DNA of 64,000 nucleotides. Origin: Gari tellinella (Eukaryota; Mollusca; Bivalvia; Cardiida; Psammobiidae). The stretch's first letter is position 1. The number at the start of each line of letters is the position of its first letter. Positions 33,256 to 45,141 of this stretch are shown in pieces. The notes under the pieces were generated by a model. The model was not told where the DNA came from. It made no database searches and was given only the letters and a program-made list of their open reading frames with translations. Location of the stretch: positions 3,906,001 to 3,970,000 of the forward strand of contig OV277858.1 in assembly GCA_922989275.2 (NCBI GenBank), written 5' to 3'. A program made the translations under genes and the position numbers.

Positions 33256-33880
33256 ATAAACAAGAGGGCCTGAAGGCCCTGATATCGCTCACCAGTTGTA
33301 CTGAAGCCTGATAGCTTTACCTTTCTGTTTCACCCGTTTTAATCTAAATCCATTCAAATTTGTAGTATAGCATGTAAACAATTTTGGAATACAACCTCAT
33401 AATTCTAGTATAGTAGAGTACATCAAGGGCAGATAACTAGAGCCTAACCAAGGTCACAGATTTTTAAAGTTTTCACTATATAGCCATATAAGGAAAATCT
33501 GCCCCACCCACTGGCGGCCATGTTTTTAAAGATATGAACATTATTTTAAAAAAATCTTATAGAGGGTCACCAATGGCACATTTGGGTAACATTATTTTCA
33601 ATTCGGACAAGTAGTTTTGGACAAGAAGATTTTTAAAGTTTTTTCAATTGGTTGCCATGGCAACCACAATTTCTATTGGATAACCTATATTTCAAGAAAT
33701 CTGAGAAGGTACCCTACAAGGAACAATCCTATGAAGTTTTAATGAAATTGACCCAGTAGTTTCCAAGAAGAAGATCTTTAAAGAAAAAGTTGACGACACA
33801 CGACGGACGACGACGACGACGGACACAGGGCGATCACAATAGCTCACCTTGCCACTTCGTGCCAGGTGAGCTAAAAACAA
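33256..33880 (+). mobile_element. Hairpin-capped repeat element, copy 2
   Basis: Same 5' end as copy 1 (AACAAGAGGGCCTGAAGGCC). The 3' tail is GACGACGACGACGGACACAG then ATAGCTCACCTTGCCACTTC and GTGCCAGGTGAGCTAAA. The interior differs from copy 1 after the first ~200 bp and includes a perfect GTTGCCATGGCAAC at 33651-33664. TAAA flanks both sides, a possible target duplication. Confidence 0.65.
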
Positions 33881-34480
33881 CAACAAATTTAATAAAGTTG
33901 TCGAGTGAGTATGTTCTGTGATTATTAGTTCAGTTTGAAACCATCATCAGTCAAGAACTTTCTTTTAACTTGGCATGCACTCAACAAGGTTAAGCTGACG
34001 GCAGATTTATCGCTTCACTGAGCATTCTCTTAATTTAACAGGCTACTTTAATTGAAAGCTAACCACTTTTGAGCTCATGTATTACAGTAATAGTTTAACT
34101 TGAAATTTACCTAGCAGCTACCATTTTAGATTTTTGTAACTTTTTGTGGTTTGTCGTGCAACATAACTTGATAAACTTGTAACTAAAATTGAATATTCAA
34201 CTAGCAACTTAGGCCCTATTTGCTACTAGAACATTGTGTTAACTTTGTAAACAGTACTCTACATCTAATCAGGAATTCAGCATCCAATCTGTTTTTATAC
34301 ATGTTTTCAAACTTTCAGATTGTAATACATTTGTAGAAGAAAATATAACTTGTACAGATGAAGTGGATGAAAAGTAAAAAACAAAGTGCTTGATACAGGC
34401 TCAATCAATATGACTTTCCATTATCCCTTTAAATATGAAAGCAGAAGTTCTACTTGAAATGTAATATAGTCTGCACAGTA
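33880..34480. other. No recognised feature
   Basis: AT-rich, no ORF or repeat I can define. Confidence 0.35.
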
Positions 34481-34485
34481 CTTAC

Positions 34486-34590
34486 ACATTTGAATCTCTT
34501 GGTGACTCCTTTGCTTGAAACCCAACATTCGAGTCTCCTGGTCACTCCTGTGCTTGCAAACCCATATTTGAGCCTCCTGGTGATTGGTGA
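34486..34590. repeat. Short minisatellite, ~45-bp unit
   Basis: TTGAATCTCTTGGTGACTCC, TCGAGTCTCCTGGTCACTCC and TTGAGCCTCCTGGTGATTGG begin two and a half imperfect units. Confidence 0.55.
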
Positions 34591-34972
34591 ATCCTCAGTC
34601 TGGTTCTGACTAATCAAGTTGTGAGGGGACTGTAAAAATTTAAATAACATTTAAAGCCAGAATTTCGCCCAAATTTATGTTTAAATCGCACAATTTCTTA
34701 TATAAGAACATTTTCTATGTATTAAAACTGAGCGAAATCCGTTGTCAGGTGCCTGAAACATGCCCCCCCCCCTTTCTTTAAGAACCATACATAAATGTGC
34801 CGATTTCTTATCGAGATGGTTGGAAAAATAAGCTTTTTGTTTACATAACAAATCTTCGTGTCGGCTTCCAAGAGTTTCCGCAAGGTTAAATAAGTCTCAC
34901 GAGATCGGTCCGATTTTCCTGACTTGTCTGGGTTATTTTTAGAACAGACTAGTTCATAACCATTAGAGGTAA

Positions 34973-35535
34973 CGGTGGAGAAAACGTTATTATTTCCCGT
35001 TTAAACGCAAACGCATCGCAATAATACGCATAAATGGACAACCTTTAGACAATTCTGACCATTCATGTTAGTCTGAGCGGCAAACAGTTTGGTGCATGAT
35101 CAGACGCCGGGTTACCCGACGTCTGATCTGCTCCAAACTGTTTGCAATTGAAATCATGGTTTTAGCGTTAATGCGTTTATTGAGAAAAATTATTTTCTCC
35201 ACTGTAAGCAATGTAACATCGACTTCATCATCGTACACTTTCCTACTTGAGATAAGTATATGGTTCCCGTGCAGCAAGAGACTGCTGCGCTAACTTTACT
35301 GATATTTTATTCTCTCCCAATAAACGCATTTGTATACAAAACTATTATTTCCATTGCAAACAGATTGGAGCCAGGTCAGACGCCGGGTAACCAGGCGTTT
35401 GATCAGACTCCAACCTATTTTCAACTCAGATTAAAAAATAATAGTTAAAACTTCTAAAAGTAAATTTCCATATAGTTACGCGCATTGCGTTTGCGTTTAA
35501 ACGGAAAAGACAAATGTATTCTCTACTGTATACTG
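34973..35535. mobile_element. MITE with GTGGAGAAAACG / TTTAAACGCAAACGCA termini
   Basis: The left end has GTGGAGAAAACGTTATTATT then CCCGTTTAAACGCAAACGCA. The right end has the inverse TTGCGTTTGCGTTTAAACGG then ATGTATTCTCTACTG. Two family B palindromes sit inside (35082 and 35355). The same end sequences reappear in permuted order at 49270-49840. Confidence 0.6.
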
Positions 35536-35880
35536 CGCACAATAAATACAGCTATCAATGTTTCTTGCTGGATGTAGGGATAACTCATCCCTTTTAAAGT
35601 TTTAGAATGTTCCAATCTAAAAATAACTATGTCAAGTCAGAAGAAAACACTAATAATGAGCTATGAAAACATCTTTACCGGGCGCAAGCCGAATGAACTC
35701 GGAAAATCTCCGTCGTTGATCGGATGTCAACAAACCGATTTAAAAGTCGACTTTTTTCCACCAAATTCATGTGTTTGTCAGATTTATTGCCTCCATAATC
35801 ATCGCGGATTACTTCTTTTTATATGTTTAGATTACGAATCTGCCTGAATACTCAAGTTTAAAAAATGCGCTATTTTGGCT
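35400..35880 (+). repeat. Direct repeat, partner at 49270-49740
   Basis: About 480 bp recur 13.9 kb downstream in the same orientation. Both copies have ORFs of about 70 codons ending LLLFICLDY..., but internal indels shift the frame between copies, so coding is not conserved. Confidence 0.8.
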
Positions 35881-36690
35881 TACATACTGCCTTTAAGGAG
35901 GTTCAAGAGACAAAAACATTAAATGAAAGATCCATGCGACCCTAAAGAGCTCACCTCGTTACCGTTTAACTTACAAACTTGACCTTGCGTAACTCTTTGA
36001 TTTCTCCCTGTTTGCGTATCTTTATGATAAAGCGATTTATTAACATTTGCGCAGCAACGTTCTTACATAAATTCAAGCATAGCTTTTTATGCAAACCAAA
36101 TGTTGTTGTAAACTAAGCGTAAATAGTAAACCTAACCTACAAAGGCTCTTTTTTGGGTTTGTAAAGCAGCTTGCGGTCACTGTTTTGCAACGATGAGAGT
36201 GATTAGGCGAAACTTTATCCATTTGATAATAATTTTGATATATAAATATTGATATTCATAATAAATTTATTTTGATTACCCTCTATTTTTTGTGTATTAT
36301 CAATTAAAGTGTTATGGCTCTGGAACCCTGCTTTATTATTACAGATATCAACCACTTTTAACGTTCTTAACTGTGTTCATCCTCTAACCCTTATATTTTT
36401 TCCTGATCGAGAGATTGAGAGAGAGAGAGATAGAGACATCGAACAAAGTGTAAATGCTATTTCTCGAGAGGGCGGGACTTGTTGATTAAGATTGCAGTTA
36501 GGAGGCAGGGCATATAATGCATTTTTCGTTCGGGAATTGGCAAAATGTACATAGAAAGCCAGACATGTTCAATGAATTTATCCATCCTGGAAATATTAAA
36601 TGGTAAAGTCCAGTTCTCAATTTAGTTCAGTACATATTTTACTTTTTATGGTTGTTTTCATCAATACATTGCAAAGTGACAAACACTGTA
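35880..36690. other. No recognised gene
   Basis: Contains a short GA microsatellite (36411-36440) and otherwise featureless AT-rich sequence. Confidence 0.35.
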
Positions 36691-36735
36691 GATCCCGATC
36701 ATAGGTTTCCTTTAGGAGCCCCCTGATCTGGGTGC
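36689..36735. repeat. Family C palindrome
   Basis: CACTGTAGATCCCGATCATA ... GGAGCCCCCTGATCTGGGTG. Partial hairpin. Confidence 0.5.
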
Positions 36736-37164
36736 ACACTGCATGCATTCAATTTTCACAGGTATACATTATTTACAAACAACGAGTATACTCGTTGCTA
36801 GAGTTCAATGTGTTAACTGTATTTATAAGAAATACATGTACATATAAAAAGAAATTTCAGACACGTTTACTTAAGTATTACATTTAAACTATTGGTATAG
36901 ACCGATTTTATTGACCTGTCAGGGCGGAGTTTCGATGCGGACCATTGCGTTTCATATTTGGGGGCGACAGGTCACTCTTTTATTATCGGAATTTACCGTT
37001 GACGTCTGCCGATTTTCTCAACATTACATATAAGTGGACATTTTGACAAAAGGAATATAATGAAATATGTGAACAGTCGTTATGCATACAACTTATGCGA
37101 GTTGACCCTTAGAATGCACCTGGTAGTGCGTGAAATCAATGTGGTGTAAATGATAGAATAAGTA

Positions 37165-37232
37165 GCAAACCGATTGGATCCATGTTAGACGCCGAGTTCC
37201 TCTGTCGCTGGTCTGGATGTAATCTGTCTGCA
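37165..37232. repeat. Family B palindrome, degenerate
   Basis: GCAAACCGATTGGATCCATG and GTCTGGATGTAATCTGTCTG are the arms. Confidence 0.5.
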
Positions 37233-38841
37233 TATCAAAACAGTCGTGATTCTTCGAGTCTGCATTAATTCTAGTAAAAAGGTTTACATATGAATCAAGC
37301 AAGCATGATTTAAATATGAGAATGGTTTTTTAATTCAATAATTATACATGTGTTAACACATTTAACCCTCGTGTCTACTAAAGGGGACTAAGTCTGCATG
37401 GTGTGATCACTCTCCAGAATCGTCTCTGCGAGACGATTCTAATGAGTAATGACACCACAGTATCCGGCGCATACACATGGTGTCTGCTTTAGAGGACAGT
37501 TTAGAAGATATGGCTATTCAGGTATAAATAGCGATATGAATGAAGAACATCCAAACAGTTAGGATCCTGATCAGACGACAATTTTTCTCCGCGTCCGTGT
37601 ATTATCCAGGCTGCCTGTAACTTTTATTGCTTCCGGGGTATCTAACGCAGTGAAGGGGTAAACTATTATATACGTGCTAAAACATTTATACAGGGAGGTT
37701 ACACGGGATACTATATGTAACATATTATATTTGAGATAATATATATCTTTTCCACGCCCATAATGTATAAAATCGTTTTGACACGTCGGAAGACTTTTCT
37801 GAAACCGTATAGTTGTATACCGCCAATCACACTTTACTTTAAAGACAATGTATAATGTATATATATTTCTGCTTTATGCAATACAAAAGTAATGCTAAAA
37901 CTCCATGTTACATGTGTCACTGAGCATTAAGCAATACATATTTAATCGGCACATGCCTGTATCACAGTGAATAAACATACACAGGATATAGACACTGAAG
38001 TGATTAGGAATTGAAAGCGAAAGTAGCGAGGTGAGTACTTTTATTACGTTTATCTCTAACATCTTCTTACAAATTCTTAGTAAACATGAATTACAAAATA
38101 GTCTGTAGACATATGTGACCACACTGATGCCAGGAATATAAATAAATTCACCTGGAAGACTGAATAAAAAGGCTTTAATCACTGGCCATAGTCGCATCTT
38201 CGTCAACATTTGTCATTATTTTCGCTGTTTATACACGTTATACAAAAAAGTGAATCGACAGATCTGTTTATTTTTCATTTAAATGTAACTATGCAAAAGC
38301 TGCTTAAAAATCGATCCATAATAGCTAAGATATACCATGTCAAACCGACCACCAAATGTACTGGGGATAGTGTCCAACGGTTTTTTATTGAACTGGGTAT
38401 AGTGGAAGGCCGTACTGGGGATAGCCTCACGAAAACTTATTGTTTTGTGTCGTAAAAGGTATTATGGTATATTGCGTTTGATTTTTATGGCAAACTACAT
38501 GCTGTTACGTTTCCAGCATACGAAATAATGGATAATCTTCATTTTTCTAGAAAGTTAAGTCCAAACCCACTAAATTTATGACATATCATTTTCCCTTCTT
38601 ACACCTTTATGCGATAGTTTGTAGTGAAATACATGTCGAATGTATTTAACAGAGTAAACTATAAATTATCAAAGTATTCTTGAAAGAATCCCTGCTATTT
38701 GGACTTGGCTATTTTGTAGTTTCTCATATACCAACAATGCGCAACCCTTCACACAACACTGGTTTTCAAGGTAAAAACATACGACGTGTTCATCTATATA
38801 TGTATGAGCCAAAATTAGACTTTAACTTTGCGACCAGTGCA

Positions 38842-38905
38842 TATCCGGAGCAGCCTGCACATCCGCATTTTGATCAGGATCTGCCCCGTTCTCCTTTAAG
38901 TTTCT
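38842..38905 (+). repeat. Fragment of a dispersed palindromic repeat
   Basis: GACCAGTGCATATCCGGAGC then AGCCTGCACATCCGCATTTT and GATCAGGATCTGCC resembles repeats of the form GACCAGCCTGCGCA...GATCAGGATC that I associate with bivalve genomes. The overlapping ORF is not convincing. Confidence 0.4.
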
Positions 38906-39759
38906 AGATGTCGTCATACCACTTCTATTTCAATAAAAACAGCCATTATTAAGCATTGACAATGCACAGTTTTCTTAGTACTTGCACTTGCCAAAAGGAT
39001 TACAAGGAGTGTTGCCAACGATTTTCTTCTCTGAGACCGGTTTCATTGAACATTGTTGTCAATTAATCTTTGGTTGATGCTGCTTTAATGTATGTGTGTG
39101 GGAGGGGGGTGTTGTATCTGTCTATCTGTATTGCTAGCACATAAGGCTCTGCAATATTTTACAAAACAATGTTGTTGCCTATATATGCGATAAAACCAAA
39201 AATCTTTTCTAAACTACTGGTCCATTTGCATCAACATTTACTGTCAGTTATCCTTGGGTAATTTCTTCGTCTATTTTCATAACAAGTCTGATTAGGCTCC
39301 ACACTGTTTTAAATAGAGATACTTTTGAGAGAAAAATTAAGATCTTCAAGCTCAAAAACTACGGCTCGAGTAGAAACATATACCGTATAGCTGGTATTTT
39401 CTACGGGGTAGAAATTTCTGTCATTCTGCGGTTTAATCATCGGATAGCTGAAAACAAATCAGCAAAATAAAATTACCATACTATTTATCACGTACAATAA
39501 TTGATAATCTTTCAGTACGCTAAGACACCATTATAATAACAACAGATAATACCCACTCAGCAACTAAGACCATTAAATATGTGTTTGGTTTTTAGTTTTT
39601 ATCAAAATTCCTTATATTAGACACTGGAAACGTACTAGATCTAACAAATCGTGTTTAAAAATTACCGATATCTACATCGACAAAGTAAATTTTGAGCGAA
39701 TGAGTCCAAGGTACTCCGAGTACAACAAAAGCGGGTATGTATAATTATAGGTAATAACA

Positions 39760-41130
39760 GTCCAAGCTGTTTGCTATGATAATGATTTATGTCCAGGAAG
39801 TGTCATTTTTTACCCAAGGGGCATAATTAAATTTAAATAATCTTGATAGAGGACTTGTAGATGATGCTATGTGCCAAATATCTAAGATCAGGGTACTAGG
39901 GTTTTAGATAAGAAGATTTTTTTAAATTTCCATTGAAAAAAATCTATTTTTAGCTCATGTGACCTATATATGCAACAGACTGGAACCATTTGAACAAAAT
40001 AGGTAAAGGACATCTAGAAGTGTCACCTTGTCGAATATCAAAGCTGAGGCAAATGCTATGTTAGTTTTAGAGGAGAAGACGTTTGAAAAGTTCACTGTAT
40101 AACTCTATGTAAAACTGTGACCCCCGGGGCCGGGCCAATTTTGCCCCCAGGGGCATAATTTGAACAAACTTGATAGAGGATCTGTTGATGATGATATGTG
40201 TTAAATATCTAAGATCTGGCCCTTATAGTTTTTTACATGAAGATTTTTTAAGTTTTTATAGAAAACAGTTATTTTTAGCTTATAAGTGTGACCTAGATAT
40301 GCAACAGACCGGAACCATTTGAACAAATAAGTAAAGGATTTTCAGAAGTGTGACCATACCGAATATCAAAGCTCTGGCCATATTAGTGTCAGAGAAGAAG
40401 AGGTTTGAAATGTTCACTATATAACTCGATGTAAAGCTGTGACCCTGGGGCGGTGCCAATTTTGACCCCAGGGGCAAAATTTGAACAAACTTGATAGAGG
40501 ACCTGTAGAAGATGCTATGTGCAAAATATTTAAGCTCTGGCCCTTGTAGTTTTTGACAAGAAGATTTTTTATGTTTTCATTGAAAACAATCTATTTTTAG
40601 CTCCTGCGACCTAGATATGAACCGACGAGAACCATTTGAACAATATTCGTATAGGACATCTAGAAGTGTCACCATGCCAAATATCAAATCTCTGGCCATA
40701 TTAGTTTCAGAGAAGAAGACGTTTGAAAATTTCAGTACATAACTCTAATGTAAAACTTTTACCCCCGGGGCGGGGTCAATTTTGACCCCAGTGCCATAAT
40801 TTGAACAAACTTGATAGAGGATCTGTTGATGATGATATGTGCCAAATATCTAAGCATGGCCCTAGTAGTTTCAGACAAGAATAATTTTTAAGATTTCCTT
40901 ATTTTTTCACTTTGGTTGCCATGGTAACCAAAGTTCTACATTGTTTTTAGTTCTTTGAAAAAAATTCAAAAAGCTTGACCCAAGGAACATTCCTGTAAAG
41001 TTTGGTTGAAATCTGTCAAGAGGTATAGGAGATGGTGTCATTTAAAGCAATTGTTAACGTCGACGGACGACGGAAACAGGGCCATCCCAATAGCTCACCT
41101 TGAGCCCTTGACTCAGGTGAGCTAACAATG
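39760..41130 (+). mobile_element. ~322-bp tandem array ending in the hairpin tail (hairpin-capped element, copy 3)
   Basis: CATAATTTGAACAAACTTGA-type phrases recur near 39814, 40143, 40466 and 40786 (spacing 329, 323, 320). The end carries GGTTGCCATGGTAACC (40914-40929), then GACGGACGACGGAAACAGGG, AATAGCTCACCTTGAGCCC and TCAGGTGAGCTAA. The tail is the same as in copies 1 and 2. The AACAAGAGGGCC 5' end is not evident here. Confidence 0.7.
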
Positions 41131-42104
41131 CCTTACCTTTTGAGATATTTGATGCCCAACAAAATCTGTCGGGGTTTAATAAAACAAAGAGCAAAATATC
41201 ACCTCTCAATGATGACCCTTAACGCCTGTGTACTGTGAGGGACAGCGCCTGAAGTCTAACATTAGCTCGATGTCCCTAACTGTACACATCTGATGGACTA
41301 TGAAGATATATGTATTGTTTATACACGCTGACTATTATTGCAATACTTCGTACTTCTCGAAAAGTGGCCCTAGTTTCATATTTTATATTCGTCTATCCCC
41401 AGTACAGAAATATTTTTGGAAATGCTATCCCTGGTACAGTAATATACTATCCCCAGTACAACGTCCTATCGGTTTGACGTCAACTTTCTCAGCTATTGTT
41501 GGTCTGATTTTAAGCAGATTTTGCACAATTACTTTGAATTGAAAAATAAATCGAACTGTCGATTCACTTTTTTGTATAACGTGTATAAACAGCGAAAATA
41601 ATGACAACATTGACGAAGAGTCTTTCAGGTGAATTTATTTATATTCCTGGCATCAGTGTGGTCACATATGTCTACAGACTATCTTTCAATTCATGTTTAC
41701 TTTATTTGTAAGAAGACTTTAGAGATAAACGTAATAAAAGTACTCACCTCGCTACTTTCGCTTTCAATTCCTAATCACTTCAGTGTCTATATCCTGTGTA
41801 CGTTTATTCACCGTGTGTATATGACACAGCAGGAGAATTTGATCAGGATGCATAAAGGGGTGTCAAACAGTTTGAAACCTGATCAGATGCTGAGTTACCC
41901 AATGATGACACATTTATTCAAGGGGGTTAATTTATTCCTTCAAGTGAATTTTATTCTAAAGTTAGGAAATCAATCTGAATGCAATCAATTTGATTGCTGG
42001 TGCTGTTTCAATGGATCGTTGACTCTGCACGTGCCGGTATACAGTAAAACCTTTGATCGACAGTCACTCAATGATAATGTTCGTTGATCTCCAAAGACAT
42101 TGTA

Positions 42105-42185
42105 TATCTGCTTAATGCAGGGCAAAGTTTTGCAAACACTCTCCTATGAGTTTTCTACGTTACATTTGTCATGCGTTAAGCAGTA
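42105..42185. repeat. Family D palindrome
   Basis: CTGCTTAATGCAGGGCAAAG and CATTTGTCATGCGTTAAGCA are the arms. Confidence 0.6.
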
Positions 42186-42539
42186 CCTTTCTGATACGCA
42201 TGTCAATTTATTATGCTGGTGCTTTAAATAGTCGCATATTATAACACAAATTTTACTGTTTCAGCACATGCGGGTTAATTTATTCCTTAAAGTTAAATTT
42301 TATTTAAATTCTAAAGTTAAAAAAAATTGTAATCATCCATTTTCATCGTGTGTGCATTAAATAAACATACACAATTTTAACTCTAATATTTAACTCTTTT
42401 TCTCTTTTTATTCATGTTTGTTTTGATAAATTATCATCAAATTATATAATTTTTTTCTTTATTAATGGTTTAAATTGATTCTCTGAGTTTTTGTTACTAC
42501 AGATTCATTAATTTTCCCCTATTTTAAATATAGGGTATA

Positions 42540-42622
42540 CTAGCGAAACGTACAGGTAGCAGAAACGCGTCCGGGTAGCGAAACGACTTCAGGTTGCGTA
42601 GCAAAACATCCGGAGTAGCGAA
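42540..42622 (+). repeat. Tandem ~19-bp GTAGCGAAACG repeat
   Basis: Five imperfect units: TAGCGAAACGTACAGG, TAGCAGAAACGCGTCCGGG, TAGCGAAACGACTTCAGGT, TAGCAAAACATCCGGAG, TAGCGAACATAC. A further unit TAGCGAAACGTCTGG stands alone at 43623. Confidence 0.75.
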
Positions 42623-43011
42623 CATACATTTGATATCTCCCGATATGATCGGTAGCTCCTGAAATTAGACCTCTTCTAATGATCTCCCGATCGGGAGACG
42701 AGATCTCTCGATATTTCATTTTGACAGGTTCATTTTTTTCAAGGTGAACTTTTATATCATTTACCTCGATCGCCGATTCTAATTATCATAAAATTGGCTT
42801 CTCTGGCTAATTCAGTAATTGGTACAATCCTTACATGAACACTACTGATGCGTGTTAACATGTTACGCAATCGTCGATAAGTTTGATAAGTGTAGCACTA
42901 TATCATTCCAGACTGCGTGATAACAATCTTGACGCCTGCCGAGTGAGTTTTGACACATTTCTGTGTTTGAGATGTCATATACACACACTAACCAACTATT
43001 AAAGTTACGAA

Positions 43012-43055
43012 ATGGCAGGCGCCTTAATATTTGCTACGAGAACAACGTTTATTTT
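43012..43055 (+). CDS. Possible first coding exon
   Basis: ACGAAATGGCAGG provides a start in good context. The frame reads MAGALIFATRTTFI and meets the strong donor GTAAGTAAAA at 43056. No homology is recognised and the second exon is not identified. The exon-like copy at 45679 is out of phase. Low confidence. Confidence 0.25.
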
Positions 43056-44036
43056 GTAAGTAAAAAAGTATTCCCCAGTGTCGCTTTCTAACAATCAGTT
43101 AAATTAAACTTTGGTCCTAAAATCTTCTGTTTATTACATACGATCTGTGCAAATGTATATTAAGTTAGATTTTACAACTAATTACGCTCAAAAAATTGAT
43201 TTGCAATCAGTTTTCGCGGTAGAAAATTTCGATGCGTTATTTTGTTGTTACAACCGCACACCGGACTATGACGCAAGTAATTGTCGCCTGCAAACTTTGT
43301 CGCATGCAACAAATCTCTCAGTTATTTTTTGTGCGTTTTCTTTCAGAAAATATCTGTCAGTAAGTATCTAGATGAGATGATGCGGCGAGATATAACTGGG
43401 TGAAAATGGTCCCTGTCTTGGTGGTCTAAAGACTTATCTATTCACTTGTTGAAAAAAATCAGCAATTAGTGATTAACTAATGAAAATATACAAATGTATT
43501 GGATTTTCACTTCATGCACCCAGTTTTTTGTTCGCGAAAAAAGCTCCCTTTTTGGCACCCCAATCTCCCTATTAAAATTTCCAAATCTCCATATTTGGAT
43601 CCAAGAAAATATCACATGTATGGTAGCGAAACGTCTGGTAACCGTTCTCCCACCCCTGCACATTAATTAAAAATCAGAATAATGCGTAAGACCAGTCGGG
43701 CTACTGCCAGAAATTTCTGTACATCCGGACCAAACTTCAACCACTGAATTTCTGTCGGACGTGCGTTAATGTCAATCCCTGCATTGCAGTCCTGAACTGC
43801 AACTCTCTAAACCCAGTGTTTTGCCTAGCCCTAGGTCCAAAATGTTCGGGGACACTATGTCCCCCTGTCAAAATTCCAGGGGGAATTTGATATTTTCGGG
43901 GGACACACTAAAAAACATTTCAAACATGATAGGCCTACCTTTTAATTAGAACGTGACATCGCAGATGATGTGAATACCCTCGCTCAATTCTATTTATACC
44001 AATGATGACATTTTAAAAGGGGGATATCTGTGAACA

Positions 44037-44296
44037 TAACCGGCTGCGTGGCTTAAACGGTAGAATCTCCGCTTGCAGTGCGGGAGGTTGTGGGTTCAAT
44101 CCCCAGCCGGGTCAAACCAAAGACTTAAAAATTTGTAATAATGGCTTACCTGACCTTGGCACTCAGGATTTTGGGTTAGCATTACAACTGGTTTGTCGGT
44201 GTCAGGATAAAGAGATCGACTGACCAGGTACAGTCCCATGATTGGTGCACCTAAAAAGTGCCGAAAGGGGCGTGTATTAGAGAGAAAAAAGAAAAC
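44037..44296 (+). mobile_element. tRNA-derived SINE
   Basis: The head resembles a tRNA with A box TGGCTTAAACGGTAG and B box GGGTTCAATCCC. An anticodon-arm-like CCGC/TTGCAGT/GCGG lies between them. The acceptor ends pair poorly, so it is not a functional tRNA. The body has CTGACCTTGGCACTCAGGAT, GGTTTGTCGGTGTCAGGATA and a short A-rich end (AGAGAGAAAAAAGAAAA). The order of head, conserved body and A-rich tail fits a mollusc SINE transcribed by RNA polymerase III. Confidence 0.7.
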
Positions 44297-44352
44297 CATC
44301 AGGGCTGCCATTTCTCCGGATATTTCCGAATCTTTGGATTTTTATTCCAACA

Positions 44353-44442
44353 GATCGAAGCTTAAAACAGTCTGAAAGTAAAGCAGAATGCGCCTTAAGT
44401 TAAGGCGCATTCTGCTTTACTTTCAACCTGCTTTAAGCATTA
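44353..44442. repeat. Family A palindrome, near-perfect
   Basis: AGTAAAGCAGAATGCGCCTT AAGTT AAGGCGCATTCTGCTTTACT is the core, with outer arms CTTAAAACAGTCTGA and CAACCTGCTTTAAG. Confidence 0.85.
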
Positions 44443-44599
44443 CGTGTCTTATAAACTAGAAACATAATTTGGGTTAAAGATACGTCGTTGTTGCTATGTA
44501 ACGTTATTATCATTATTCCTCCTGAAGATCGATTGTGAAACCGGTTGAGGTAAAATAAAACATATAAACCATAGGTTTGTCATTATAAATTATAAACGC

Positions 44600-44644
44600 T
44601 ATATATATATATAGGGATGTGGGATATTTTTCCGCACACTTTTA

Positions 44645-44693
<49 letters not shown>

Positions 44694-44842
44694 GGAAAAT
44701 GTAAAATATTCCGGCAAATGCCGGACCGGCAAAAGTATATATAATTGTAAAAGATAAAAATGACTAAACACGCCTTCTATTTTTCTTTTGAGTGTAATAC
44801 AAAAGAAAAATAGAAGGCGTGTTTAGTCATTTTTACCTTTAC

Positions 44843-44936
<94 letters not shown>
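44600..44936. repeat. TA microsatellites flanking a long hairpin
   Basis: (TA)n tracts lie at 44600-44613, 44645-44691 and 44846-44936. Between the last two is a hairpin, 44743-44846. Its arms are about 45 bp, read AATTGTAAAAG...CTTCTATTTTTCTTTTG and the inverse, and have one or two mismatches around the loop AGTGTAATA. Confidence 0.9.
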
Positions 44937-44940
<4 letters not shown>

Positions 44941-45141
44941 TAAAATCCTAATGAAGGCATTAGGGGAACCGTCCCTAAAAATGGGGTTTAAGGAGACATT
45001 TATTTTTTTCTATAGCGTCAGCTGACGGTATAGTTGTTGTTGTTGCTTCTCTACACGGGCTCAGACATAAACCCGAGCCGAATAAAGTACTATCAATTGC
45101 TACCAGTGAAGTACGTTAATTCGCTACAATATATAGAGAGA

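Larger units (their letters stand above)
37967..41817. repeat. Inverted duplication with ~430-bp arms
   Basis: 37967-38431 (starting CACAGTGAATAAACATACAC) is the reverse complement of about 41399-41817 (ending ACGTTTATTCACCGTGTG). Both arms encode the same ORF fragment, LEINVIKVLTSLLSLSIPNH, in opposite orientation, and both contain ACTGGGGATAG motifs at the inner edge. The ~3-kb interior holds the array at 39760-41130. It could be a long-TIR element or an inverted segmental duplication. The ORFs are probably incidental. Confidence 0.7.

Noticed and set aside
35629..35847. Pair of ~70-codon ORFs at 35629 and 49475 as a conserved gene
   Set aside because: The two copies are a direct repeat, but indels put the middle of the ORF in different frames.
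43111..43371. 86-codon plus-strand ORF after the possible first exon
   Set aside because: It lies in what would be the intron, has no motif and no clear acceptor.
44819..45025. ORF rich in Ile-Tyr
   Set aside because: Translation of the TA microsatellite.
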